Shown: positions 1 through 7,865 of the stretch, piece by piece
How positions within the stretch are numbered: position 1 is the stretch's first letter
How the letters are laid out: each line of letters starts with the position of its first letter
Source of the DNA: JAOXRU01 sp965247735
Lineage (GTDB): Bacteria; Bacteroidota; Bacteroidia; Flavobacteriales; Flavobacteriaceae
Direction: 5' to 3'
Assembly: GCA_965247735.1 (NCBI GenBank)
Contig: CBDFHN010000002.1
Coordinates: 1,054,001-1,118,000 of the forward strand
DNA length: 64,000 bases
Made by a program: the position numbers and the translations under genes
The notes under the pieces: generated by a model
Seen by the model: only the letters and a program-made list of their open reading frames with translations
What the model was told of the DNA's origin: nothing
The model's database searches: none

Positions 1-69
1 CTCAGAAAGTATTTTCACCAATACTCTACGTATTGCTGCCTCATCTTCTATTACTAATATTTTTGGCAT
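1..69 (-). CDS. Response regulator, N-terminal fragment (cut by window edge)
   Basis: Only the first 23 codons are inside the window. They start with ATG at 69 and read MPKILVIEDEAAIRRVLVKI, the first beta strand of a receiver domain with the acidic pair (E8, D9) that binds Mg2+ near the phospho-acceptor Asp. The gene begins 13 bp after the mscS stop on the same strand and so closes an apparent operon. In related bacteria this N-terminus is common in NtrC-type regulators that act with sigma-54, but the output domain is outside the window, so that subtype is inference. Confidence 0.75.
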   Translation of the reverse strand, partial: MPKILVIEDEAAIRRVLVKILSE

Positions 70-82
70 CTAATTTATTTTT

Positions 83-916
83 TTAACCTACTGTATTTTT
101 AATATGTACATCGCGTTGTGGAAATGGAATCTCCACACTATTTTCCCTAAAAAGTTTATCAATTTCAAAACGGATATCACTCTTAGCTACTACTGCTTCA
201 AAACTATTATTTAAAGTAAATATTACCTTAAAATCTAAAGAGCTGTCTCCAAAATCTGTAAACAACACCATAACTGGTGGTTTTGCCAGCACTTGAACAT
301 GACTTGATGCTGCCTTGGTAATCAATTCTTTTACCAATTGCACATCGCTACCATAAGCCACGCCTACCTCTACATTTTCTCTTGTTTCTTTTCCGTTTTC
401 TGTCCAGTTATATAAACTAGAAGTTAAATACTTATGGTTTGGTATTATCAACACTTTATTATCATAAGTAACCGCTCTAGTTGTTCTCAATTTTATCTCA
501 TCTACCCTTCCTACTTTTCCGTCTAATTCAATAACATCACCTACATGTACCGATTGATCAATTAAAATAAAAATTCCTGAAATAATATCCTGAAAAAAAG
601 TACGTAAAGCCAAACCAATACCTACCATAAAGGCAGCAGACGCCGTAAGAATTGCACTTATCTCTACACCAGCATTTTGCAAACTTATCAACAAGACAAC
701 AATATAAATAAAGTACTTCGCAAAAGAAAATACAGAATTAAACTTTAATTCATCTCCAGATTCTAATTTTCTATTTATAATTTTACGAATTAGCCTCAAA
801 AGCAATCCTGTAGCAATAAAAGCAAGTGTTACAATCAATACAAACTGAACCGTAATCTTTACATTATCGCCAAACTCAAAGCCATAATTTAAAACCTTAT
901 ATACTTTATCCATCAT
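83..916 (-). CDS. Small-conductance mechanosensitive channel (MscS family)
   Basis: This 277-residue inner-membrane protein should act as a tension-gated pore that releases solutes on osmotic downshift. Hydrophobic helices lie at about residues 22-42, 63-82 and 88-112. The third has the Gly/Ala-rich pore pattern (AAFMVGIGLALRTFFQD) and runs straight into the MscS beta domain (VHVGDVIELDGKVGRVDEI). The cytoplasmic alpha/beta domain fills the C-terminal 100 residues. It follows the ABC permease by 2 bp and is probably co-transcribed with it. A second MscS paralogue lies at 19089-19928; they share architecture but differ clearly in sequence. Confidence 0.9.
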   Translation of the reverse strand: MMDKVYKVLNYGFEFGDNVKITVQFVLIVTLAFIATGLLLRLIRKIINRKLESGDELKFNSVFSFAKYFIYIVVLLISLQNAGVEISAILTASAAFMVGIGLALRTFFQDIISGIFILIDQSVHVGDVIELDGKVGRVDEIKLRTTRAVTYDNKVLIIPNHKYLTSSLYNWTENGKETRENVEVGVAYGSDVQLVKELITKAASSHVQVLAKPPVMVLFTDFGDSSLDFKVIFTLNNSFEAVVAKSDIRFEIDKLFRENSVEIPFPQRDVHIKNTVG

Positions 917-918
917 TA

Positions 919-2247
919 CTAATATTTAAGCCACTTGTACAACTCTTTATAACTTGGCTTTTTTCCATACATCAATATACCAACTCTATATATTTTTGCC
1001 GCTATCCATACCGCAAACATAAAACTAGTTATCAATAGCAAAAACGATACCAATTGTTGCCATATTGGAACACCAAAAGGAATACGCATCAACATTACTA
1101 CTGGAGATGTCAATGGTATAAACGAGAATATTGTTGAAACAGTGCCATGTGGATCTTCTATTACCGTAAAAATACCGACATAAACCGCCAACATTAAGGG
1201 CATTAATATTGGCATTATAAATTGCTGTGTATCGGTCTCATTATCAACAGCTGCGCCAATTGCCGCATACAAAGAGCTATATAGCAAGTATCCTCCTATA
1301 AAAAACAATAAAAACGCCAAAATTAAATTTGCTATTGGTAAGTGCTCAAACGCAACAATAAAATCCTTAGCCTGAGCTTGAATTTCTGAATTTCCTGCTG
1401 CTTGTTCAATTATTTGTTGTTGTGGATTTTGCACACTAGACATATCCAAACCTAAGGCCATTGGTATTATCATCATCAATATCCCACCAATAACTGTCCA
1501 AATTGCAAATTGCGTTATTCCTGCCAAAGATGTTCCTATAATCTTACCTAACATTAACTGAACAGGTTTTACGGAAGACACTATAATCTCAATAATCCTA
1601 CTTGTTTTTTCCTCAATAACACTTCTCATAATCATGTTTCCATAAATAATGATAAACATAAATAACAAATAGCCCGATGCAATTCCAAAACCAAGTTTTA
1701 AAACATTATCAATCTTAGATGATTTTTCTCCATTAAAGCTTTCTTGTAAAATTGTAATGCTGGTTCTGGCTTCTTTTAGTTTTGATAAATCAACACCGCT
1801 TTCTTCTAACTTAATATCTCTAATTCTGCTCTCTAATTTCTTTTCTAAACTAGACAATATTGATAAAGAAGGTGTATCTGATGAATAAAAACTGATGTTT
1901 TCCGCCAACACATTAATATCTTCTTCTTTTGGCACATACAATAGCCCATAACTTTCCTCTTCTTCAACTATTTTTTTTGCATCAGCTAATGATACCTTAG
2001 TTAAAAAAGAATAGGTAGTAGTTTCTGTATCTTTTAAAAGAGATTTAACGATACCCGATTCATCTAAAACAGAAATCTTACGCTCGGTATTATTGTTTAA
2101 TTGTGATAAGTAAGCTACAAATGCCATTAAAACAACCATCACAACCGGTGTAACTAAAGTCATTATTAAAAACGACTTATTTTTTACCTTGGTGATATAT
2201 TCTCTTTTTATGATTAGTGGTAAATGATTCATTTTAATATTGCTCAT
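919..2247 (-). CDS. ABC-2 type transporter permease (NatB/YhaP-like)
   Basis: The 442-residue membrane subunit of an ABC exporter has one transmembrane helix near residues 25-45, a large extracytoplasmic domain (about 46-185), and five more hydrophobic helices from about 190 to the C-terminus. The N-terminal IIKREYITKVKNKSFLIMTL pattern is typical of the NatB/YhaP group, which exports sodium or unknown substrates. The start overlaps the end of the ATPase gene by 14 bp, so the two are translationally linked. An alternative ATG at 2232 would remove the overlap. The substrate is unknown. Confidence 0.85.
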   Translation of the reverse strand: MSNIKMNHLPLIIKREYITKVKNKSFLIMTLVTPVVMVVLMAFVAYLSQLNNNTERKISVLDESGIVKSLLKDTETTTYSFLTKVSLADAKKIVEEEESYGLLYVPKEEDINVLAENISFYSSDTPSLSILSSLEKKLESRIRDIKLEESGVDLSKLKEARTSITILQESFNGEKSSKIDNVLKLGFGIASGYLLFMFIIIYGNMIMRSVIEEKTSRIIEIIVSSVKPVQLMLGKIIGTSLAGITQFAIWTVIGGILMMIIPMALGLDMSSVQNPQQQIIEQAAGNSEIQAQAKDFIVAFEHLPIANLILAFLLFFIGGYLLYSSLYAAIGAAVDNETDTQQFIMPILMPLMLAVYVGIFTVIEDPHGTVSTIFSFIPLTSPVVMLMRIPFGVPIWQQLVSFLLLITSFMFAVWIAAKIYRVGILMYGKKPSYKELYKWLKY

Positions 2248-3163
2248 TAATCGTTTGAATAAAAATATCGTTTGCAGATGGTATTAATTCTACAAAATGA
2301 CTTAACTCTGCTTTATCTGCTAAAAAAGTTATTAATTCTTTTGATGTTTCCTCAGGTTTTAATTTTACCTTAAGTTTTAGATCATCAGTAATCAACTTAT
2401 AATCTGAAGAAACAACCTCATAATTAGCCTTGATCATGTTTTTCACCTCCTCAACTGCCGCTGTTCTAAGCCCTACTTCATAAGTATTTGTTCGATACGA
2501 ACGTTTTATGGTTGCTAACTTACCATCTAATACCTTATTAGACTTATGAATTAATGCTATCTCATCGCACAGTTCTTCTACGGATTCCATACGGTGGGTA
2601 GAAAATATAATTGAAGCTCCCTCTTCTTTTAATTGTAATATTTCGTCTTTAATTAAATTGGCATTTATTGGATCAAAACCACTAAAGGGCTCATCAAATA
2701 TCAATAATTTAGGGCGGTGTAATACGGTGATAATAAACTGTATTTTTTGAGCCATACCTTTAGACAACTCCTGCACTTTCTTGTTCCACCAGTCACTTAT
2801 TTCAAATTTTTCGAACCAGTGTAACAGCCTTTTTTTTGCTTCTTGTTTACTCAATCCTTTTAATTGCGCCAAATACATTGCCTGCTCGCCAACCTTCATA
2901 CTCTTATACAATCCTCTTTCTTCTGGCAAATAACCTATTAACCCAATATGCTTGGACTGCAAAGCTTCTCCATCAAAAAGCACTGTTCCAGAATCTGGAT
3001 AGGTTATTTGATTTATAATTCTAATAAATGTAGTTTTTCCTGCTCCATTAGGCCCTAATAGTCCAAAAATTGAATTTCGAGGAATATTAAGTGAAACATT
3101 ATTTAATGCAGTATATGATCCGAATTGCTTGGTGACATCCTTTGCAACCAATATATTATCCAT
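2234..3163 (-). CDS. ABC transporter ATP-binding protein (NatA-like)
   Basis: This is the 309-residue ATPase partner of the downstream permease. It has Walker A (GPNGAGKTT), an ABC signature of the form LSKGMAQK, Walker B (LLIFDEP), a D-loop and an H-loop (STHRM), followed by a roughly 80-residue C-terminal extension usual in this exporter group (DUF4162-like). I place the start at the ATG at 3163 (MDNILVAKDVTKQFG). An in-frame extension to 3232 exists but adds a hydrophobic stretch unlike family members. The gene leads the unit ATPase, permease, mscS, response regulator. Confidence 0.9.
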   Translation of the reverse strand: MDNILVAKDVTKQFGSYTALNNVSLNIPRNSIFGLLGPNGAGKTTFIRIINQITYPDSGTVLFDGEALQSKHIGLIGYLPEERGLYKSMKVGEQAMYLAQLKGLSKQEAKKRLLHWFEKFEISDWWNKKVQELSKGMAQKIQFIITVLHRPKLLIFDEPFSGFDPINANLIKDEILQLKEEGASIIFSTHRMESVEELCDEIALIHKSNKVLDGKLATIKRSYRTNTYEVGLRTAAVEEVKNMIKANYEVVSSDYKLITDDLKLKVKLKPEETSKELITFLADKAELSHFVELIPSANDIFIQTINEQY

Positions 3164-3327
3164 AAAAAAAAGATTTTTTCCAAAGATATCTAAATTGATA
3201 CGAGAAAACAGAAAAAAGCACTCTGTTTTCAAGCAATTCTATCATATCATTCAAATCACCTACCTAGATATATGTATATGAGAGATAACTCAAGGAAAAA
3301 TAGGATTAGGAATTAAAATCCATCGGT

Positions 3328-3420
3328 GGAATAAAAAAAGAAAACCCACCCTTAAAAAAATCAAGGATGGGAAAAAAATTGCTATGAAAAAGAAAAATTA
3401 ACACCAGTAAACTGGTGATT
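3328..3420 (-). ncRNA. Candidate small RNA with own promoter and terminator
   Basis: On the minus strand a perfect -7 element TATATTTG (3424-3431) is followed within about 7 nt by a hairpin (CACCAGT/ACTGGTG, 3402-3417). After it come a U-rich unpaired stretch and a terminator hairpin (3345-3371, CCCA.CCTT paired with AAGG.TGGG) with a long T tract (3330-3344). The predicted RNA is about 90 nt with no obvious reading frame. I see no clear TTG -33 element at the right distance. The terminator may also serve dnaJ, whose stop is about 230 bp upstream. Confidence 0.4.
3330..3371 (-). terminator. Rho-independent terminator
   Basis: Read on the minus strand this is a 9-position stem with one mismatch (3345-3353 with 3363-3371) followed by TTTTCTTTTTTT. 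The rest of the 437-bp gap 3164-3601 holds only the candidate small RNA described separately. Confidence 0.65.
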
Positions 3421-3601
3421 TTTCAAATATAATGCTTTTTATTATTAATTTCATAATATTAGTGACGCTACTTTGCACTTATCTTATAAAATAGGTATTC
3501 TATTTAGGTTTTCGCAATGCAAATCTCACATAAACAGAAGACCACCAAGCAATTAGCTTACACTATTACGATTTCGAAAACTTGTTATTAATTAAAAAAA
3601 C

Positions 3602-4723
3602 TTAAGAAAACATATCTTTTACCTTCTCAAAGAACGATTTGTCGCTTCGTTCAGGATTAGGTTCAAAGTTTTCATCTTTTTGCATTCTTTCGAAAAAGTC
3701 CTTCTGCTCCTTATTTAATACTTTTGGAGTCCATACATTAACATGTACTAACAAGTCTCCTGTTCCATACCCATTAACACTAGGAATACCTTTGTTACGC
3801 AACCTTAGTATTTTACCTGATTGGATTCCTGCCTCTAATTTTATTTTTACTTTTCCAGAAACAGTATCTATCTCCTTAGAAGTTCCTAAAACTGCATCAG
3901 AAATACTAACATAAAGGTCATAATGAAGATTATCACCTTCTCTTTTTAAAGTATCATGATCAATTTCCTCAATGGCTACAATTAAATCTCCAGGAACACT
4001 ATTAGTACCTGGTGCCTCGTTCCCTTTTCCAGTTACTTTTAACTGCATTCCATCTACTACACCTCCAGGAATTTTAATAGCTACTTTTTCTTCTTCAACT
4101 TTTAAGCCTTGGGCATCAGCATCATTAGGTTTTTTATCTATAATTTGTCCGCTTCCACCACAAGAAGTACATGTTGCTGCAGTCTGCATTCTTCCTAAAA
4201 TAGTATTGGTAACACGCATTACTTGCCCTGCACCATTACATGTAGAACAGGTTTTATAACTTACCCCTGCGGCTTTAATTTTACGTTTTACTTTTACTTT
4301 TTTCTCAACTCCATTTGCTATCTCCTCCAATGTAAGTTTTATACGAATTCTAAGATTAGATCCCTTCACCCTACGCTGACCACGACCGCCGCCGCCGCCA
4401 AAACCACCAAAACCGCCACCACCGAAGATATCGCCAAACTGACTAAAAATATCATCCATGTTCATACCGCCGCCGCCAAAACCGCCGCCGCCGCCAGCAC
4501 CATCAAAAGCAGCATGACCATATTGATCATACTTTGCCTTTTTATTATCGTCGCTTAATATCTCATAAGCTTCTGCAGCCTTTTTGAATTTCTCTTCTGA
4601 AGCTTTATCACCTGGGTTTTTATCAGGATGATATTGAACCGCTTTTTTTCGGTATGCTTTTTTTATTTCAGCAGCTGTAGCATTTTTACTAACTCCTAAT
4701 ATTTCGTAAAAATCTTCTTTCAT
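3602..4723 (-). CDS. dnaJ: Chaperone DnaJ (Hsp40) with reduced zinc finger
   Basis: This 373-residue co-chaperone stimulates the ATPase of DnaK. The J domain covers residues 4-68 with the HPD tripeptide at 32-34. A very Gly-rich G/F region follows (about 71-115), then the substrate-binding beta domains. Only two of the four usual CxxCxGxG motifs are present (Cys159/162 and Cys185/188), enough for one zinc site; the two inner motifs are replaced by a sequence without cysteines. This half-site form is, as far as I recall, common in Flavobacteriia. It lies 146 bp behind grpE on the same strand. Confidence 0.96.
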   Translation of the reverse strand: MKEDFYEILGVSKNATAAEIKKAYRKKAVQYHPDKNPGDKASEEKFKKAAEAYEILSDDNKKAKYDQYGHAAFDGAGGGGGFGGGGMNMDDIFSQFGDIFGGGGFGGFGGGGGRGQRRVKGSNLRIRIKLTLEEIANGVEKKVKVKRKIKAAGVSYKTCSTCNGAGQVMRVTNTILGRMQTAATCTSCGGSGQIIDKKPNDADAQGLKVEEEKVAIKIPGGVVDGMQLKVTGKGNEAPGTNSVPGDLIVAIEEIDHDTLKREGDNLHYDLYVSISDAVLGTSKEIDTVSGKVKIKLEAGIQSGKILRLRNKGIPSVNGYGTGDLLVHVNVWTPKVLNKEQKDFFERMQKDENFEPNPERSDKSFFEKVKDMFS

Positions 4724-4869
4724 TTGTTTATGCTTATTATTTTATAAGAGTCACACATTATTGGTTGCCAACTACATTTATTGGATGACAAATAGCTTAG
4801 CACACTCATTTTATGTGTTATAATTTATGATGTCATTAATATTTTAATACGAAAATTAAACAACATAAT

Positions 4870-5406
4870 TTATTGTCCTACTACTACTTTTGGATGACGT
4901 ATAATTTTGTCTCCCAATTTAAAGCCTTTTTCTACAACATCAATAATTTTCCCCTTAAGACTATCTTCTGGAGCCGGTATTTGAGTTATTGCTGCATGCT
5001 CTTCTGCATCAAACGCATCTCCCTGCTTAACTTCCATTACCTTCAAGCCTTTGCCTTTTAGAACTTCAGCAAATTTATTGCTAATCAATTCTACCCCAAC
5101 AAACAAATCTTTATTTTCTGATTTTGAAATTTCTTTAAGCGCTCTTTCAAAATCGTCTAAAACTGGCAACATAGAAACAATGACATCTTGTCCAGCTGTC
5201 TTAAATAGCTCCACGCGCTCTTTAGAAGTTCTTTTTTTATAATTTTCGAATTCAGCAAAAAGGCGTAAAAACTTATCTTTTTCCTTAGCCAAATCTTCTT
5301 TTAATTGCTCCTCTACATCTACCTCTTCCTGTGCCTCAGCTTCCTGAACTTGCCCTTCATGCAATTCTATCTCTTCCACTTTAGCCTCTTTATTTTCTTT
5401 ACTCAT
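4870..5406 (-). CDS. grpE: Nucleotide exchange factor GrpE
   Basis: GrpE releases ADP from DnaK. The 178-residue protein has an acidic, Gln/Glu-rich disordered N-terminus (about 1-40), a long helical region with the family pattern around FLRLFAEFENYKKRTSKER, and the C-terminal beta domain ending in the GFKLGDKIIRHPKVVVG motif. I use the ATG at 5406; an in-frame GTG at 5415 would add three residues. It is first in the grpE-dnaJ unit behind a strong promoter at 5524-5558 and a structured leader of about 110 nt. Confidence 0.96.
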   Translation of the reverse strand: MSKENKEAKVEEIELHEGQVQEAEAQEEVDVEEQLKEDLAKEKDKFLRLFAEFENYKKRTSKERVELFKTAGQDVIVSMLPVLDDFERALKEISKSENKDLFVGVELISNKFAEVLKGKGLKVMEVKQGDAFDAEEHAAITQIPAPEDSLKGKIIDVVEKGFKLGDKIIRHPKVVVGQ

Positions 5407-5472
5407 ATTAAACACTTTTAAATGCTATTAAATTTACTTCGATAATATACCGATGCTTTATCTTTCTTATAG

Positions 5473-5506
5473 CTACTGTTACTGAGCTAAGCTCAAAAAG
5501 CAGTAG
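5473..5506 (-). promoter_or_regulatory. Hairpin in the grpE 5' leader
   Basis: A two-tier hairpin has outer stem CTACTG/CAGTAG (5473-5478 with 5501-5506) and inner palindrome GAGCT/AGCTC. It lies downstream of the grpE promoter and 67 bp before the grpE start, so it should be part of the 5' untranslated region. A role in temperature or stress control is only a guess. Confidence 0.4.
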
Positions 5507-5523
5507 TTTCATTTTTTTGAATG

Positions 5524-5558
5524 GCAAAAGTACTGCCATTTCTTTAAAAATGTCAAAA
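5524..5558 (-). promoter_or_regulatory. grpE promoter, vegetative and sigma-54-like elements overlapping
   Basis: On the minus strand a TTTTG (-33 type, 5554-5558) is followed after 21 nt by a perfect TAnnTTTG element (TACTTTTG, 5525-5532), the housekeeping architecture of Bacteroidetes. The same bases also form TGGCA-N6-TTGC (5524-5538), with GG and GC 10 nt apart, the -24/-12 layout of sigma-54 promoters. The transcript would start near 5519. Confidence 0.55.
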
Positions 5559-5583
5559 TGTCACGGATTTATTATCAAAAAAG

Positions 5584-6495
5584 TTATTTAAGTTTAGATA
5601 GGTCCAAAAGTGCGGCTTCTAAATTTGAAAACTTAAAATTAAAACCCAAGTGTTCTATTTTCTTACTACTAACGCGTTGGCTTGAAAAAAGCAAGTATGC
5701 CATTTCCCCTAATATTATTTCTAAAACTCTTCTTGGTATATTTGGCAAAAACAATGGTCTTTTTAATGATTTCGCCATTGCAATTATCATTCTCTTATGA
5801 GATACTGGATTTGGAGCTACTCCGTTTATCACCCCTTCAATTTCTTTTTTTACTACAAATAGAAAAATCTCTGCCAAATCTTCAATATGAATCCAAGACT
5901 GCCACTGCTCTCCTTTCCCAAAAACAGCCCCCAATCCGTATTTAATTGGAAGTGACAACTGAGGAAATGCCCCTCCCTTTATAGACAATACCAAACCTAT
6001 TCTTATTTTAGCAACAGTAATACCTAAATCTTCTATATCCTTAGATGCACGTTCCCATTTTTCAACAACGCTGCCAATAAAAGAGTTGTCGATTTCATTA
6101 AATTCTTCTTCATAAAACACACCTTTAGCATCAGGATAAATACCAATGGCTGATGCCGTAACAAATTGTTTCACTTGATGATCTGAAGCTAAAAGTCCTT
6201 TCTTTAGTGTAGCAATACTATCTATTCTACTTTTAAGGATTTGATGTTTATAAGAAACCGACCATCTTTTTGCAATGGTACTGCCTGCTAAATTTACAAT
6301 TACAGATACTCCTTCAAAACATGACATATCTATATCTTGTTTTTCAGGATTCCAATAATAACCTTTACAATTTGGAATCGCTGCTAACTTATTCTTTCTA
6401 GTAGTTAAATAATGGACTTTAATATTCTGAGCCAAGCATAACTTCACTAGCTCGCTACCAACCAATCCTGTAGCTCCAGTAATTAAAATCTTCAT
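5584..6495 (-). CDS. TIGR01777 family NAD-dependent epimerase (SDR39U1-like)
   Basis: This 303-residue extended short-chain dehydrogenase-like protein begins with the dinucleotide-binding motif ITGATGLVGSELV. The core carries VIVNLAGSTIAKRW and SAIGIYP signatures, and a C-terminal DUF1731-like segment contains PRRVLEIILGEMAYLL and the SSQRVSSKK motif. Length and order match the TIGR01777 family (E. coli YfcH, human SDR39U1), whose substrate is unknown. It is upstream of grpE on the same strand but separated from it by the grpE promoter. Confidence 0.9.
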   Translation of the reverse strand: MKILITGATGLVGSELVKLCLAQNIKVHYLTTRKNKLAAIPNCKGYYWNPEKQDIDMSCFEGVSVIVNLAGSTIAKRWSVSYKHQILKSRIDSIATLKKGLLASDHQVKQFVTASAIGIYPDAKGVFYEEEFNEIDNSFIGSVVEKWERASKDIEDLGITVAKIRIGLVLSIKGGAFPQLSLPIKYGLGAVFGKGEQWQSWIHIEDLAEIFLFVVKKEIEGVINGVAPNPVSHKRMIIAMAKSLKRPLFLPNIPRRVLEIILGEMAYLLFSSQRVSSKKIEHLGFNFKFSNLEAALLDLSKLK

Positions 6496-6576
6496 GATAC
6501 ATTTTTTAATTACTGTATAAGTCGAAAAAACATAAAATACTTATAGTTTTTAATTTAAGATTAACAGGATATTGCT

Positions 6577-7236
6577 TTATTTAACACCTCTTAACATTTC
6601 TCTTTTTCCTGGAGGCCCAGGCAAGCGCTCTACCGTAAAACCAACTTCCTGCATTGCTCTTCGTACACTACCTTTTGCAGAGTAGGTAACAATTACGCCT
6701 TTGTTTTTTAATGCTGCATACATCTGTTTAAAAATTTCAACAGTCCATAATTCTGGTTGTACTCTGGCTCCAAAAGCATCAAAATAAATCAAATCAAAAG
6801 CAGCGACATCATCAATAGCTTCAAATTTCTCTTCTCTTTTCTTCAATTTGAAGTTGGAGCTAATATTACAAAATTGATTCCAAGTACACTGATGCATTTC
6901 TTTAAAAACACCAGCCTGATCTTTGGCATTTAATTCAGAAACATAATTTAGTTTTACAACTTCATCTTCACCAACTGGAAAAGCTTCAACCCCTTGATAA
7001 GAAATCACCTTTTCATTTTTATTGGCTTCCAGATAGGTTATAAAAGCATTGAGACCGGTTCCAAACCCGATCTCCAAAATGCTAATTTCCTTATGACTCA
7101 AGAACTCCAGCCCATGTTTTATAAACACATGGTAAGCTTCTTGTATTGCCCCATGCTTAGAATGATATTGTTCATTCCAGTCTTCTAAATGTATAGTTGA
7201 CGACCCGTCTGCTGTAGTTATTATTTTTCTTTTCAA
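6577..7236 (-). CDS. mnmD: tRNA (mnm5s2U34) methyltransferase MnmD
   Basis: The 219-residue SAM-dependent enzyme matches the MnmC N-terminal domain as a stand-alone protein. It methylates nm5s2U to mnm5s2U at the wobble position. Motif I is ILEIGFGTGLNAF, followed by DLIYFDAFGARVQPELW and the family C-terminus RLPGPPGKREMLRG. The start is TTG at 7236, one base after the stop of the DUF4920 gene. There is no FAD oxidase domain, as in other Bacteroidetes MnmD proteins. Confidence 0.9.
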   Translation of the reverse strand: MKRKIITTADGSSTIHLEDWNEQYHSKHGAIQEAYHVFIKHGLEFLSHKEISILEIGFGTGLNAFITYLEANKNEKVISYQGVEAFPVGEDEVVKLNYVSELNAKDQAGVFKEMHQCTWNQFCNISSNFKLKKREEKFEAIDDVAAFDLIYFDAFGARVQPELWTVEIFKQMYAALKNKGVIVTYSAKGSVRRAMQEVGFTVERLPGPPGKREMLRGVK

Positions 7237-7237
7237 T

Positions 7238-7753
7238 TTACTCCTTTAATAATACGCCATCTGCTTCAAAAGAAAAAGTTCTTTTAACTGCCACAATTTT
7301 TTCAATTTCTTCCTTAGTTTTTCCAGCATCTTCTGCATAATGTCTTTGCTCATCTACTGAAACCTCTTTTACAAATGCCAGTCCATTTACAATAACTTCA
7401 CGTTTTGCAATATCTTTAGGCATAAAAAAACCATAATCCTTAAACTTCACCATTAACTGCTCACCATCGGAAAGTCCAAATTTCATCCAACATCCTTTTT
7501 TAGGACAAACAGCAGCCACTTCTCCTTTAAACTTAACAGCTACAGTATCTCCTTTTTTTAAGTTACCATATTTCTTTTCAATTTCTTGAATTGACAAAAA
7601 CTCAACGTCATCAATTTTTTCTCCAAATGATTGGTAATTGATTTTCTCGATTTTGGCTACTTTTTTATCTTCTGACTTATTTTCTTTACAAGAATTCAAT
7701 ATTAATATTACCACAATTATTGAGAATAATTGTCCGATAGTGCTCTTTTTCAT
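7238..7753 (-). CDS. DUF4920 domain lipoprotein
   Basis: This 171-residue protein has a lipoprotein signal peptide with lipobox ILNSC near residue 22. The mature part contains the DUF4920 core with a VCPKKGCWM motif; the two cysteines and Trp suggest metal or redox chemistry. Function is unknown. It is upstream of mnmD and separated from it by 1 bp, so the two are probably co-transcribed. The divergent ilvE starts 112 bp away. Confidence 0.8.
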   Translation of the reverse strand: MKKSTIGQLFSIIVVILILNSCKENKSEDKKVAKIEKINYQSFGEKIDDVEFLSIQEIEKKYGNLKKGDTVAVKFKGEVAAVCPKKGCWMKFGLSDGEQLMVKFKDYGFFMPKDIAKREVIVNGLAFVKEVSVDEQRHYAEDAGKTKEEIEKIVAVKRTFSFEADGVLLKE

Positions 7754-7835
7754 GTTGATTATTTTGATTATTTATCGATTCATTGCAAAAATCGTTATTT
7801 TTTACTTGAATACATATAAATTAATGATAATTCTT

Positions 7836-7843
7836 TAATTTTG
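7836..7843 (+). promoter_or_regulatory. -7 promoter element for ilvE
   Basis: TAATTTTG is a perfect match to TAnnTTTG, 22 bp before the ilvE start. No -33 TTG is at ideal spacing. Confidence 0.5.
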
Positions 7844-7865
7844 TGAGAAATACAATATAACAAAC

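Noticed and set aside
4223..4558. Plus-strand ORF rich in Thr and Ala opposite dnaJ
   Set aside because: It is the antisense of the glycine-rich DnaJ linker and has no independent support.
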